Positions 1 through 5,768 of a stretch of DNA of 8,298 nucleotides are shown piece after piece. Where the stretch lies: assembly GCA_900318975.1 (NCBI GenBank), contig ONMY01000123.1, positions 1 to 8,298 on the forward strand. The letters run 5' to 3'. This stretch comes from an uncultured Bacillota bacterium (GTDB lineage: Bacteria > Bacillota_I > Bacilli_A > Izemoplasmatales > UBA1188). The position numbers and the translations under genes were made by a program. A model generated the notes under the pieces. It did no database searches. It was not told the origin of the DNA and saw only the letters and a list, made by a program, of their open reading frames with translations. Position 1 is the first letter of the stretch. Every line of letters begins with the position of its first letter.

Positions 1-156
1 GAATTCTTAGAAAATAGTGAAGCGAGAATTACCTATAATCACGTTAAAAGCGTTACCCCAGGGCAAATACTAGTTTTCTATGATGAATATGGTGAATGTT
101 TTGGTGGCGGAATAATAAAAAGTGTATTTTATAAGGGCAAACTTAGAAAATACTAA
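1..156 (+). CDS. mnmA: tRNA-specific 2-thiouridylase MnmA, C-terminal fragment
   Basis: This is the last 51 codons of a gene that begins before the window; it is read in frame 1 and stops at TAA 154-156. MnmA makes the 2-thiouridine at the wobble position (U34) of Lys, Glu and Gln tRNAs in the cytoplasm, taking sulfur from a persulfide relay. The fragment carries the hallmark of the MnmA C-terminal beta-barrel domain: VTPGQ (residues 18-22 of the fragment), then LVFYDE, then CFGGGII, matching the family pattern VTPGQ-VVFYDG-CLGGGII. The catalytic PP-loop and cysteines lie outside the window. No hairpin terminator follows it, only an A-rich stretch, so read-through into the next gene is possible. 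The family call is firm because this C-terminal pattern is distinctive. Confidence 0.88.
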   Translation, partial: EFLENSEARITYNHVKSVTPGQILVFYDEYGECFGGGIIKSVFYKGKLRKY

Positions 157-231
157 AAAAATAATTAAAAAAAATAAAAAAATATAAACGAATTGACATG
201 GCGTGAGTATTTATTAGTATGAGGTGATCAT
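157..231 (+). promoter_or_regulatory. Putative promoter region upstream of the secreted-protein gene
   Basis: This 75-bp gap starts with long A-tracts (about 157-188) that could act as an UP-like element. Two promoter readings exist. One has a perfect -35 TTGACA (193-198), a 16-bp spacer and TAGTAT (215-220), but its start site near 226 would fall inside the ribosome binding site. The other is a -10-like TATAAA (183-188) with no good -35, which would leave a leader of about 37 nt containing the ribosome binding site. The sequence does not decide between them. No terminator hairpin for mnmA is visible here. Confidence 0.35.
221..229 (+). promoter_or_regulatory. Strong extended Shine-Dalgarno for the 232 gene
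   Basis: GAGGTGATC is a nine-base perfect match to the complement of the 16S rRNA 3' end, counted from the core into the GATC extension. The GAGG core sits 7 bases before ATG 232. This supports that start and suggests strong translation of the first gene of the block. Confidence 0.75.
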
Positions 232-978
232 ATGAAAAAAATACTTATAACCATGTTTTTATTTTTATTCATTCTTTATCTCTCATTCGAAAAGGCCACA
301 ATAATAGAGGCAGAAAAGTATACGACATTTGAGGAAATCGTATTTGAAAATGATTATGTTACATTACTTGATACTTGGAATGAGGGAGATGACGAATACT
401 ATTTAGGTTTCCTAAATAAGCGTCCAATGTTCGGGTGGGATATCTATTATACTCTAAGGAAAGAACCATTCACTTATATTGCAGAAACTCTTTATCACGT
501 TAAAAATCAAGGAAAAGAGAATATTCAGCACACCTTTAAGTATGAAGAATCTTATGAAGACACAATCCAAAGGTCTGTCAAGGGCGATATAAAAGTTACT
601 GCATCCTATAGTGAAAACAGTAAAAAAGGAACCCCTGAGTTTAAAGGCGGTCTTGAGGAAAAACTTGAATTTGAATACAAACAATCAAGAAAAACCAAAA
701 CCACAGAAGAAGATACTGTAAAAATTGTTGTAGCTCCAAACTCTGAACTCTTTATTAAAGTTAAGGGAAAAGGATATTTATATCAAGGTGTTGCCAAAAA
801 GTTTTTCTTTTTTGTGAATGTAACTAAAGGCGGATTTGAATATGCAGTAATCACAACTGAATACTATTCTATCGATATGGTTGCACTTGAACCAGTAGTA
901 GATGATACATTCGATAGTCTTGATGATGATTTTGATGATGACTTTGACGATGAGGATTTTGATTATGAAGAATGGTAA
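232..978 (+). CDS. Secreted beta-rich protein with Asp/Phe-rich acidic tail, unknown function
   Basis: The protein is 248 aa and I do not recognise it as a named family. The N-terminus is a signal peptide or signal anchor: MKK, a hydrophobic core at residues 5-18, and a possible cleavage site after Ala27 (IIEA/E). The mature part is rich in Lys, Glu, Thr, Tyr and aromatic residues in alternating, strand-like patterns. These include residues 100-127, 138-150 and 162-178 (VKIVVAPNSELFIKV), then GVAKKFFFFVNVTKGGFE and a final strand at about 204-214. Two long Ser/Thr/charged strands followed by a strand with a P-N-S turn loosely recall the aerolysin/ETX-MTX2 beta-pore fold; this is pattern resemblance only. 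The C-terminus (224-248) is almost all Asp, Glu, Phe and Tyr in a DDDF repeat. It has a near-ideal ribosome binding site and overlaps the next gene by 14 nt, so it likely heads a four-gene operon. It could instead be a substrate or sensor of the neighbouring ABC transporter. Confidence 0.8.
   Translation: MKKILITMFLFLFILYLSFEKATIIEAEKYTTFEEIVFENDYVTLLDTWNEGDDEYYLGFLNKRPMFGWDIYYTLRKEPFTYIAETLYHVKNQGKENIQHTFKYEESYEDTIQRSVKGDIKVTASYSENSKKGTPEFKGGLEEKLEFEYKQSRKTKTTEEDTVKIVVAPNSELFIKVKGKGYLYQGVAKKFFFFVNVTKGGFEYAVITTEYYSIDMVALEPVVDDTFDSLDDDFDDDFDDEDFDYEEW
901..975 (+). repeat. GAT-rich low-complexity tract encoding DDDF repeats
   Basis: The 3' end of the secreted-protein gene is built mainly from GAT/GAC codons with TTT every fourth position, giving DDDF-DDDF-DDEDF near residues 231-243. 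It is a short, imperfect 12-bp-period repeat in the coding frame. The same DNA contains the ribosome binding site (GAGGA, 952-956) and ATG (965) of the next gene. Confidence 0.7.
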
Positions 979-1909
979 GAATATAATAATCATTTCTTTA
1001 ATATCTCTTTTTATCATATTTTCTATGGTTTTAATATATGTTTTCATGAATAAATATGATGATGTTGATATTTTATCAGTAAGAAAAGAATATAATCATA
1101 TATTTCAATCTAAAACAGACACGCTAAATATTCCAATCTATATAGGAAAAAGAAACACATTTCTATCCAACTTTAATGAGATAGAATCAACATCAATTTC
1201 GTCATCTGATTATACACTTTCAAGTTCTCTTGAAGCAATAGAAGTAGGTAGTACATTATTTTATAATAACGATAAATACTATGAATACATATATCATCTT
1301 TCTTTTAGTCTTTATGATGATTTTGATGAACCAATATTCTTAAATGATGGACTATTTAATATAACCTATAAGAATGGAAACAAACTATCATTTGAAATTG
1401 GAAATCTTGCACTTCTTTTTAATTCTCATATAGTTACCACAGGAGATATGATATTCACAAAACTATCAGCTTTAACGGACGAGATAGATGGCATTGAGAC
1501 AATTGTTGGAATAAATGCAACAATTAGAAATAATAATGACTTTAATATTCATATAAAAAGTATCAGTCTTGGAAATAAACATTATGAGTTAGATTATATG
1601 AATTATAAAACAAATACAGTAGATAGTGTTAGTGATTTAAGTTCAAACGGAGAAGAGTATAACTATAAAGAGCTTTTTATTGATGATGGTGATATGTCCT
1701 TAATAATTGAAAGAAAAAACATGATAAATCTTTTTATTCCACTTAAATATACAAAATCAATCGTATGTGTAGAACGCTTCCCAATCTATGTTACTTATGA
1801 GATAAATGGAAATGAAATGACCTTTATTCAAGATGATTTCCAATTTGTTAAGCATATAAATGATCTTGAATATAATGATGTAAAAAAATATGTCTATAGA
1901 TATAATTAA
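965..1909 (+). CDS. Membrane-anchored extracytoplasmic protein, unknown function
   Basis: The protein is 314 aa when started at ATG 965. That start has GAGGA at 952-956 with 8-nt spacing and places the hydrophobic segment (about residues 6-28) right at the N-terminus after MKNGKN. The longer reading from 902 lies in the acidic-tail DNA of the upstream gene and gives an implausible Met/Ile-rich leader. After the single anchor, the remaining ~285 residues are predicted to be outside the cell. They are rich in Asn, Tyr, Ser and Asp with beta-strand alternation (for example GINATIRNNNDFNIHIKSISLG), suggesting beta-sandwich-type domains. There is no cysteine lipobox and no catalytic motif I recognise. 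It overlaps the upstream gene by 14 nt and the ABC ATPase gene by 20 nt. It may be an accessory or partner protein of the transporter or of the secreted protein, which is inference from order and topology. Confidence 0.78.
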   Translation: MKNGKNIIIISLISLFIIFSMVLIYVFMNKYDDVDILSVRKEYNHIFQSKTDTLNIPIYIGKRNTFLSNFNEIESTSISSSDYTLSSSLEAIEVGSTLFYNNDKYYEYIYHLSFSLYDDFDEPIFLNDGLFNITYKNGNKLSFEIGNLALLFNSHIVTTGDMIFTKLSALTDEIDGIETIVGINATIRNNNDFNIHIKSISLGNKHYELDYMNYKTNTVDSVSDLSSNGEEYNYKELFIDDGDMSLIIERKNMINLFIPLKYTKSIVCVERFPIYVTYEINGNEMTFIQDDFQFVKHINDLEYNDVKKYVYRYN

Positions 1910-2522
1910 TCTTCGAAAATACTATGGTAAAACATATGTATTAAAGGGAATTTCTTGTCGTTTTAAGGACTATCAAAAATACTTAATAAAAGGAGAAAAT
2001 GGTATCGGGAAGTCAACTCTTTTTAAGGCGATATTAAATCAAATATCATACCTTGGTGAAATAAAAGTAGAAGGTGCAATAAGTTATGCACCAGAGGTTG
2101 TAAATTTTCCTCCTTTTATGAGTGTTTATAGATCTATTAAGACATTTTCAACGCTTACTAGTGACATATATGATTTCGATAATAAATTAGATTATTTACT
2201 AGATCTATTTAATATTTCAAAATATAAGAATTCAATGCTTGGTTCACTAAGTAAAGGCCAAAAACAAAAAGTAAATCTCATTCAGGCATACCTAACTCCA
2301 TCAAAAACCTTGCTTCTTGATGAACCACTCTCAGGACTAGATAATGAATCAAGAAATAAGTTTTTAGATTTAATAGAAAACGACACAAGAACAGTAATAG
2401 TTATTTCTCATGAACTTACTCATTTTAATAAAGAAGATTATAACGTAATGGAGCTTGATAATGGACGTCTTACGCTCATCAAGAAAATACATTCTAACTC
2501 ACCTATTCTATCTACTGTCTAA
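1890..2522 (+). CDS. ABC transporter ATP-binding protein
   Basis: This is a 210-aa ATPase subunit that hydrolyses ATP to drive the adjacent membrane permease from the cytoplasmic face. Motifs in order: Walker A GENGIGKST (35-43), YAPE at the Q-loop position (66-69; Glu in place of Gln, as seen in many ABC-2-type ATPases), signature LSKGQ (120-124), Walker B TLLLDEP (140-146), D-loop SGLD (148-151) and H-loop SHE (His174). All catalytic elements are intact, and the length suits a single nucleotide-binding domain with no regulatory tail. TAA at 1881-1883 in the same frame makes ATG 1890 the earliest start. No convincing Shine-Dalgarno precedes it, so translation probably depends on coupling to the upstream gene, which it overlaps by 20 nt. 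Its 3' end overlaps the permease gene by 62 nt. The transported substrate is unknown; context suggests export or surface handling linked to the two upstream proteins. Confidence 0.9.
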   Translation: MSIDIINLRKYYGKTYVLKGISCRFKDYQKYLIKGENGIGKSTLFKAILNQISYLGEIKVEGAISYAPEVVNFPPFMSVYRSIKTFSTLTSDIYDFDNKLDYLLDLFNISKYKNSMLGSLSKGQKQKVNLIQAYLTPSKTLLLDEPLSGLDNESRNKFLDLIENDTRTVIVISHELTHFNKEDYNVMELDNGRLTLIKKIHSNSPILSTV

Positions 2523-3201
2523 AAAGAATGTAGTATTTCTAGTAGTATTTAATCTAGTGTGTTCTATATATTTCGTATACATATCATCAATATTTGAAGG
2601 AATTCATACTATCGATGCAAATAGATCCATATATTATGAACATTTTAATAATGATTTTTTTCAGTTTACAAAAATAGTTTTTATTTGTTTTATCATATTT
2701 ATGAGTATCAGTTTTTTTGGGAGAGAATACAACCTCTATTCAAACCTTCTTATAAAAGATAAAAGAACCAAGGCCATATTTTACATCACAAAATATATAT
2801 CATTTTTGTTAATTTCTTTATTAGAATTATTGTTTATTTCAATATCTTATTATTCTCTCCTAGCTATACTTCCTTATGGTAAGTTCTATATCTCCTCTAT
2901 CGGAACATTCCTAAGGCTCTTATTCCTTGGTTCTTTTTATCTTTTCTTTACCTCATTTTTGCTTTCGCTATTTAATACGCATCTTGCGGGTATTATTTCA
3001 TTAATTTCGTATTGGTTTTCTTTTATTTATTCATCCTTTTACACATCACTATCGAAAGGAGAAAAGATACTATTATTAATTTTTCCATTTGGTGAAGGGG
3101 AATCAATAACCTTCTTATATGGCACACTACATGTAATTATTTATACTATTATATTAATACTTCTTAATATTCTCTTAATCATAGTAAGAGACGAGGCATA
3201 A
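2461..3201 (+). CDS. ABC-2-like transporter permease, six predicted membrane helices
   Basis: This is a 246-aa integral membrane protein and the likely partner of the preceding ATPase. Hydrophobic segments are at about residues 24-43, 70-87, 108-135, 148-171, 175-194 and 219-242, with a short basic cytoplasmic N-terminus (RSSRKY). Six helices, with a loop of some 25 residues after the first and a charged cytoplasmic loop (GREYNLYSNLLIKDKRTK, 87-104) after the second, is the usual ABC-2 layout. I chose ATG 2461 because GGAG (2450-2453) lies 7 nt before it; the TTG at 2455 is too close to that site. This gives an unusually long 62-nt overlap with the ATPase gene. No substrate-specific motif is visible. 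No hairpin terminator follows; the pyk promoter begins almost at the stop codon. Confidence 0.78.
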   Translation: MDVLRSSRKYILTHLFYLLSKKNVVFLVVFNLVCSIYFVYISSIFEGIHTIDANRSIYYEHFNNDFFQFTKIVFICFIIFMSISFFGREYNLYSNLLIKDKRTKAIFYITKYISFLLISLLELLFISISYYSLLAILPYGKFYISSIGTFLRLLFLGSFYLFFTSFLLSLFNTHLAGIISLISYWFSFIYSSFYTSLSKGEKILLLIFPFGEGESITFLYGTLHVIIYTIILILLNILLIIVRDEA

Positions 3202-3213
3202 ATTATTAAACTA

Positions 3214-3222
3214 TGTTATAAT
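3214..3222 (+). promoter_or_regulatory. Extended -10 promoter for pyk
   Basis: TGT followed by a consensus TATAAT (3217-3222) forms an extended -10 element, giving a start near 3229 and a leader of about 27 nt. The -35 region (around 3194-3199) matches poorly, which extended -10 promoters tolerate. The -10 sits in one arm of an all-AT inverted repeat (3198-3206 with 3218-3226). Confidence 0.6.
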
Positions 3223-3241
3223 TTATATGTATGTTTTTAAT

Positions 3242-3248
3242 AGGAGTG
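3242..3248 (+). promoter_or_regulatory. Ribosome binding site of pyk
   Basis: AGGAGTG lies 7 nt before ATG 3256 and fixes the pyruvate kinase start. Confidence 0.75.
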
Positions 3249-3255
3249 TGTACAA

Positions 3256-4677
3256 ATGGAAAATAGGAAAACAAAAATAGTATGTACAATAGGTCCTGCA
3301 TCAGAAAAAAAGGAAGTATTATTAAAGCTCATAGATGCTGGTTTAAATGTTGCAAGAGTTAATTTTTCTCATGGTGACGATGAAAATCACATCAATTCTA
3401 TAAAACTAGTTAGAGAGTGCGAAGAAATAAGTGGAAAATTCGTTGGAATTCTTGCAGATCTTAAAGGTCCTAAGATTAGAGTTGGAAAATTCGAAAATGG
3501 CAAGGAATTCTTTAAAGCTAATGAAATAATCGATGTTTATCTCGAAGAAAGACTCGGTAACCACAAAGAGTTTTCTATCAATCAAAAAGAACTATTCCAA
3601 GATGTAAAAGTCAAAGATAAACTTCTAGTTGATGATGGCAAAGTAATCCTTGAAATATTAGAATCAAAAGATGATTACATGAAAGTTAAAACCCTAAATG
3701 ATGGATATATTTCAAGCAATAAGGGCATAAACGCTCCTGGAGTTGTTTTAACAATGCCATTTGTAAGCGATAAAGATAGGCATGATTTAGAACTTATTTC
3801 TAAAATGAATGTCAATGCAGTTGCGGCATCTTTCGTAAGACGCCCTCAAGATGTCTTAGATATCAGAGAAATCTTAGATAGCTTTGGTGCAAAAGACGTA
3901 GAAATAATCGCAAAGATTGAAAACCAAGAAGGAATCGATAATATTAAAGAAATCATCGATGTTGCTGATGGAGTAATGGTCGCAAGAGGTGATATGGGTG
4001 TTGAGGTTCCACTTGAACTTGTACCAATCAACCAAAAGAAGATCATAAGACTCTGTAATGAAAAAGGAAAACCTGTCATTACTGCAACACATATGCTTGA
4101 ATCAATGATTTCTTGTCCAAGACCTACTAGGGCTGAGGCTGGAGATGTTGCGAATGCTGTTTTAGATGGAACAGATGCTGTAATGCTTTCTGGTGAAAGC
4201 GCAGTTGGAGAATATCCAGTTGAAGCAGTTAAGACAATGGCTAATATCGTAATTGAAGCTGAAAAAATCATCAATTATGAAAAGAGATTTGATAGAATCA
4301 ATCTTGCAAACAAGAATACAATAAATGATGCAATTGGAATTTCTGTTGTTTCTTGTGGATTAACATTAAAAGCTGCAAAAGCTATTTTTGCCTTCACAGA
4401 AACTGGTGGTACTGCAAAGCGTATTTCTAGATATAGACCATCTCTTCCAATTATTGCATGTACAGATGACCCTAGAACTTGTGAAAGATTATCATATTAC
4501 TGGGGCGTTTATCCAGTTCTCGTTAAATCAGTAAAGAATTTCTTACAACATGATTTTATTGCAGTAGAAGAGGGATATAAACTCGGTCTTAAAAAGAATG
4601 ATGTAATCATTATGACAAGTGGTTTTGGAGTGGCACACGGTCAAACAAATACAATAAGAATCGTTACTTTGGATTAA
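3256..4677 (+). CDS. pyk: Pyruvate kinase
   Basis: This 473-aa cytoplasmic enzyme transfers phosphate from phosphoenolpyruvate to ADP, the last step of glycolysis. The N-terminal TKIVCTIGPAS and ARVNFSHG are classic. Lys220 (IIAKIENQEG), Glu222 and Asp246 (MVARGDMGVEVP) are the catalytic Lys and metal ligands, and THMLESMI with PTRAEAGDVANAVLDGTDAVMLSGE (from about 277) completes the barrel. The C-terminal effector domain is present and ends GFGVAHGQTNTIRIVTLD; the extra PEP-utiliser-like domain of Bacillus/Geobacillus enzymes is absent. The stretch ADLKGPKIRV (67-76) has Leu69, Lys73 and Val76 where K+-dependent enzymes have Thr, Glu and Thr, which predicts K+ independence. It has its own promoter and ribosome binding site and is followed after 3 nt by a lipid-kinase gene, with a shared terminator. 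The family call is certain; allosteric effectors cannot be read from sequence. Confidence 0.98.
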   Translation: MENRKTKIVCTIGPASEKKEVLLKLIDAGLNVARVNFSHGDDENHINSIKLVRECEEISGKFVGILADLKGPKIRVGKFENGKEFFKANEIIDVYLEERLGNHKEFSINQKELFQDVKVKDKLLVDDGKVILEILESKDDYMKVKTLNDGYISSNKGINAPGVVLTMPFVSDKDRHDLELISKMNVNAVAASFVRRPQDVLDIREILDSFGAKDVEIIAKIENQEGIDNIKEIIDVADGVMVARGDMGVEVPLELVPINQKKIIRLCNEKGKPVITATHMLESMISCPRPTRAEAGDVANAVLDGTDAVMLSGESAVGEYPVEAVKTMANIVIEAEKIINYEKRFDRINLANKNTINDAIGISVVSCGLTLKAAKAIFAFTETGGTAKRISRYRPSLPIIACTDDPRTCERLSYYWGVYPVLVKSVKNFLQHDFIAVEEGYKLGLKKNDVIIMTSGFGVAHGQTNTIRIVTLD

Positions 4678-4680
4678 TAT

Positions 4681-5565
4681 ATGGCTAACACTAAAGTTAT
4701 TTTTGTCTATAACCCATCATCAGGAAAAGGAAAGATTCTAAAAAATATTGATTTAATTAGAAAAACAATTACTGATAAGTTTGGTTCTGTAGACATAGTA
4801 GAATCTACATCAAAAGAAGATTTTCAAAGAATAATAAAAGATGCATGCTTGACCTATGACTATGTTCTTTTTTCTGGCGGTGATGGAACTTTTAATATGA
4901 CCATAAACGCAATCCCTCTAGACCTTCCAAATCTTCCAATATTTGGTTATCTTCCAGGTGGTTCTACTAATGATATGGGATATAATGTCAATATTTCAAA
5001 CAAAATTAGTGAAGGTATATTTGATCTTGTGAATTCTAAACCACATGAATATAACATCGGATCAATTGGCGATCAAAAATTTATTTATGTTGCTGATTTT
5101 GGTGCATTTACAAATGTCTCTCATATAACTCCGCAAGATCAGAAGAAAAGATTTGGAAGACTTGCATATTTAAAATACGCAATTCAATCAATCAAAACAA
5201 CTGTAAAACCACATAAAATTATTGTTGATGGTGTTGTTTACCATACGCCACTTATGATTATTTCCAATTCAAGAGAAGTAGGTTCTTTTAGAATCAATCC
5301 AGAAAAGGAACAAAACGATGGATTATACTATATTGTAATTGTTAAAAATGGTCGTTTTAATGGTTTCTTTAATGTAATATATTTATTCGCATTTGGACTT
5401 GAACAAGCCATTAAAAAGAATAAAGTAATCTCATTCCAATCACCACTTTTTAAACTTGATTGTGACTATGAAGATTGGGATGTAGATGGTGAATATGTTA
5501 AACTTAAATTTCCACTCACATGTGGCTATTCAAGAAAGAAAATCCGAATACTAACAAATAGATAA
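4681..5565 (+). CDS. Diacylglycerol kinase family lipid kinase (DgkB/YegS-like)
   Basis: This 294-aa soluble or peripheral-membrane enzyme is expected to phosphorylate a lipid hydroxyl with ATP, most likely diacylglycerol, returning it to phosphatidic acid. The N-terminal catalytic domain has FVYNPSSGKGK (8-18), the nucleotide-binding SGGDGTFN (65-72) and LPGGSTNDMG (91-100). The C-terminal beta domain has NDGLYYIVIV (212-221) and WDVDGEY (266-272), in which Glu271 corresponds to the catalytic glutamate of the DgkB family DGE motif. Length matches the family. The start at ATG 4681 follows the pyk stop by 3 nt with only a weak GGAT upstream, so translation is probably coupled to pyk. A strong terminator overlaps the stop codon. 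The exact lipid (diacylglycerol, or another lipid as with YegS relatives) cannot be settled, so no symbol is given. Confidence 0.92.
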   Translation: MANTKVIFVYNPSSGKGKILKNIDLIRKTITDKFGSVDIVESTSKEDFQRIIKDACLTYDYVLFSGGDGTFNMTINAIPLDLPNLPIFGYLPGGSTNDMGYNVNISNKISEGIFDLVNSKPHEYNIGSIGDQKFIYVADFGAFTNVSHITPQDQKKRFGRLAYLKYAIQSIKTTVKPHKIIVDGVVYHTPLMIISNSREVGSFRINPEKEQNDGLYYIVIVKNGRFNGFFNVIYLFAFGLEQAIKKNKVISFQSPLFKLDCDYEDWDVDGEYVKLKFPLTCGYSRKKIRILTNR

Positions 5566-5593
5566 GACTTCAGTTTTTGGAGTCTTATTTTTT
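5562..5593 (+). terminator. Rho-independent terminator of the pyk-lipid kinase operon
   Basis: A 10-bp stem pairs ATAAGACTTC (5562-5571) with GGAGTCTTAT (5579-5588), containing one G-U pair and a 7-nt loop. It runs into a T-tract at 5588-5593. The stop codon of the lipid kinase gene (5563-5565) is inside the 5' arm. This cleanly separates the unit from the pot operon. Confidence 0.88.
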
Positions 5594-5618
5594 ATAAAAT
5601 AAAACTTAAAAAAAATAC

Positions 5619-5650
5619 TTGATTTTGTTTATTAATTATTATATTATAAT
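5619..5650 (+). promoter_or_regulatory. Promoter of the pot operon
   Basis: TTGATT (5619-5624) and TATTAT (5642-5647) are separated by 17 bp; a consensus TATAAT (5645-5650) overlaps but would need a 20-bp spacer. Either reading puts the start near 5654-5657, giving a long leader of about 112-115 nt before potA. An A-tract lies just upstream of the -35. Confidence 0.65.
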
Positions 5651-5730
5651 GCTTGTTTAAAATAATAAACACTGTGTTTACTATCTCTAAACATATTACT
5701 AATCTTTTATTTTTTTATGCATTTTGTTTA
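5626..5730. repeat. Six copies of TGTTTA/TAAACA in the potA leader
   Basis: Exact TGTTTA occurs at 5626-5631, 5654-5659, 5675-5680 and 5725-5730, and its reverse complement TAAACA at 5666-5671 and 5688-5693. A further near copy TAAACT is at 5738-5743. In this AT-rich DNA well under one copy would be expected over this length by a rough composition estimate. The copies flank and follow the promoter. Confidence 0.6.
5666..5680. promoter_or_regulatory. Perfect 15-bp palindrome, candidate operator
   Basis: TAAACAC-T-GTGTTTA is a perfect inverted repeat of 7-bp arms around one base, just downstream of the predicted pot start site. The position fits a repressor operator; it could also fold only as a poor RNA hairpin because the central loop is one base. 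The regulator is not identifiable from the window. Confidence 0.5.
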
Positions 5731-5754
5731 TAAAAGTTAAACTAAAAAATTATT

Positions 5755-5760
5755 GGGGGT
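5755..5760 (+). promoter_or_regulatory. Ribosome binding site of potA (GGGGGT)
   Basis: GGGGGT lies 8 nt before ATG 5769 and pairs with the anti-Shine-Dalgarno as GGAGGT would, using one G-U wobble. A G-run stands out in this AT-rich leader and decides the start. Confidence 0.65.
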
Positions 5761-5768
5761 TATTTTAA

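Noticed and set aside
157..190. Terminator after mnmA
   Set aside because: Only A-tracts are present; no stem of useful length can be drawn.
193..220. TTGACA ... TAGTAT as the definite promoter of the 232 gene
   Set aside because: The -35 is perfect, but the resulting start site would remove most of the strong ribosome binding site from the transcript, so I kept it only as one of two options.
902..964. Longer start for the anchored protein (from ATG 902)
   Set aside because: It would read the acidic-tail DNA in a second frame, giving an implausible Met/Ile-rich leader; ATG 965 has a proper ribosome binding site and directly precedes the membrane anchor.
778..1047. 89-aa minus-strand open frame rich in Ile and Lys
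   Set aside because: It is the reverse complement of the GAT-rich tail and the next gene's anchor region, so the hydrophobic look is a by-product of composition.
2455..2460. TTG start for the permease
   Set aside because: The GGAG site at 2450-2453 is only one base away; ATG 2461 has correct spacing.
3846..4274. 142-aa open frame on the minus strand inside pyk
   Set aside because: It lies entirely within a certain pyruvate kinase gene, has low-complexity Ser/Ile/Thr composition and no ribosome binding site that stands out; it is an antisense shadow.
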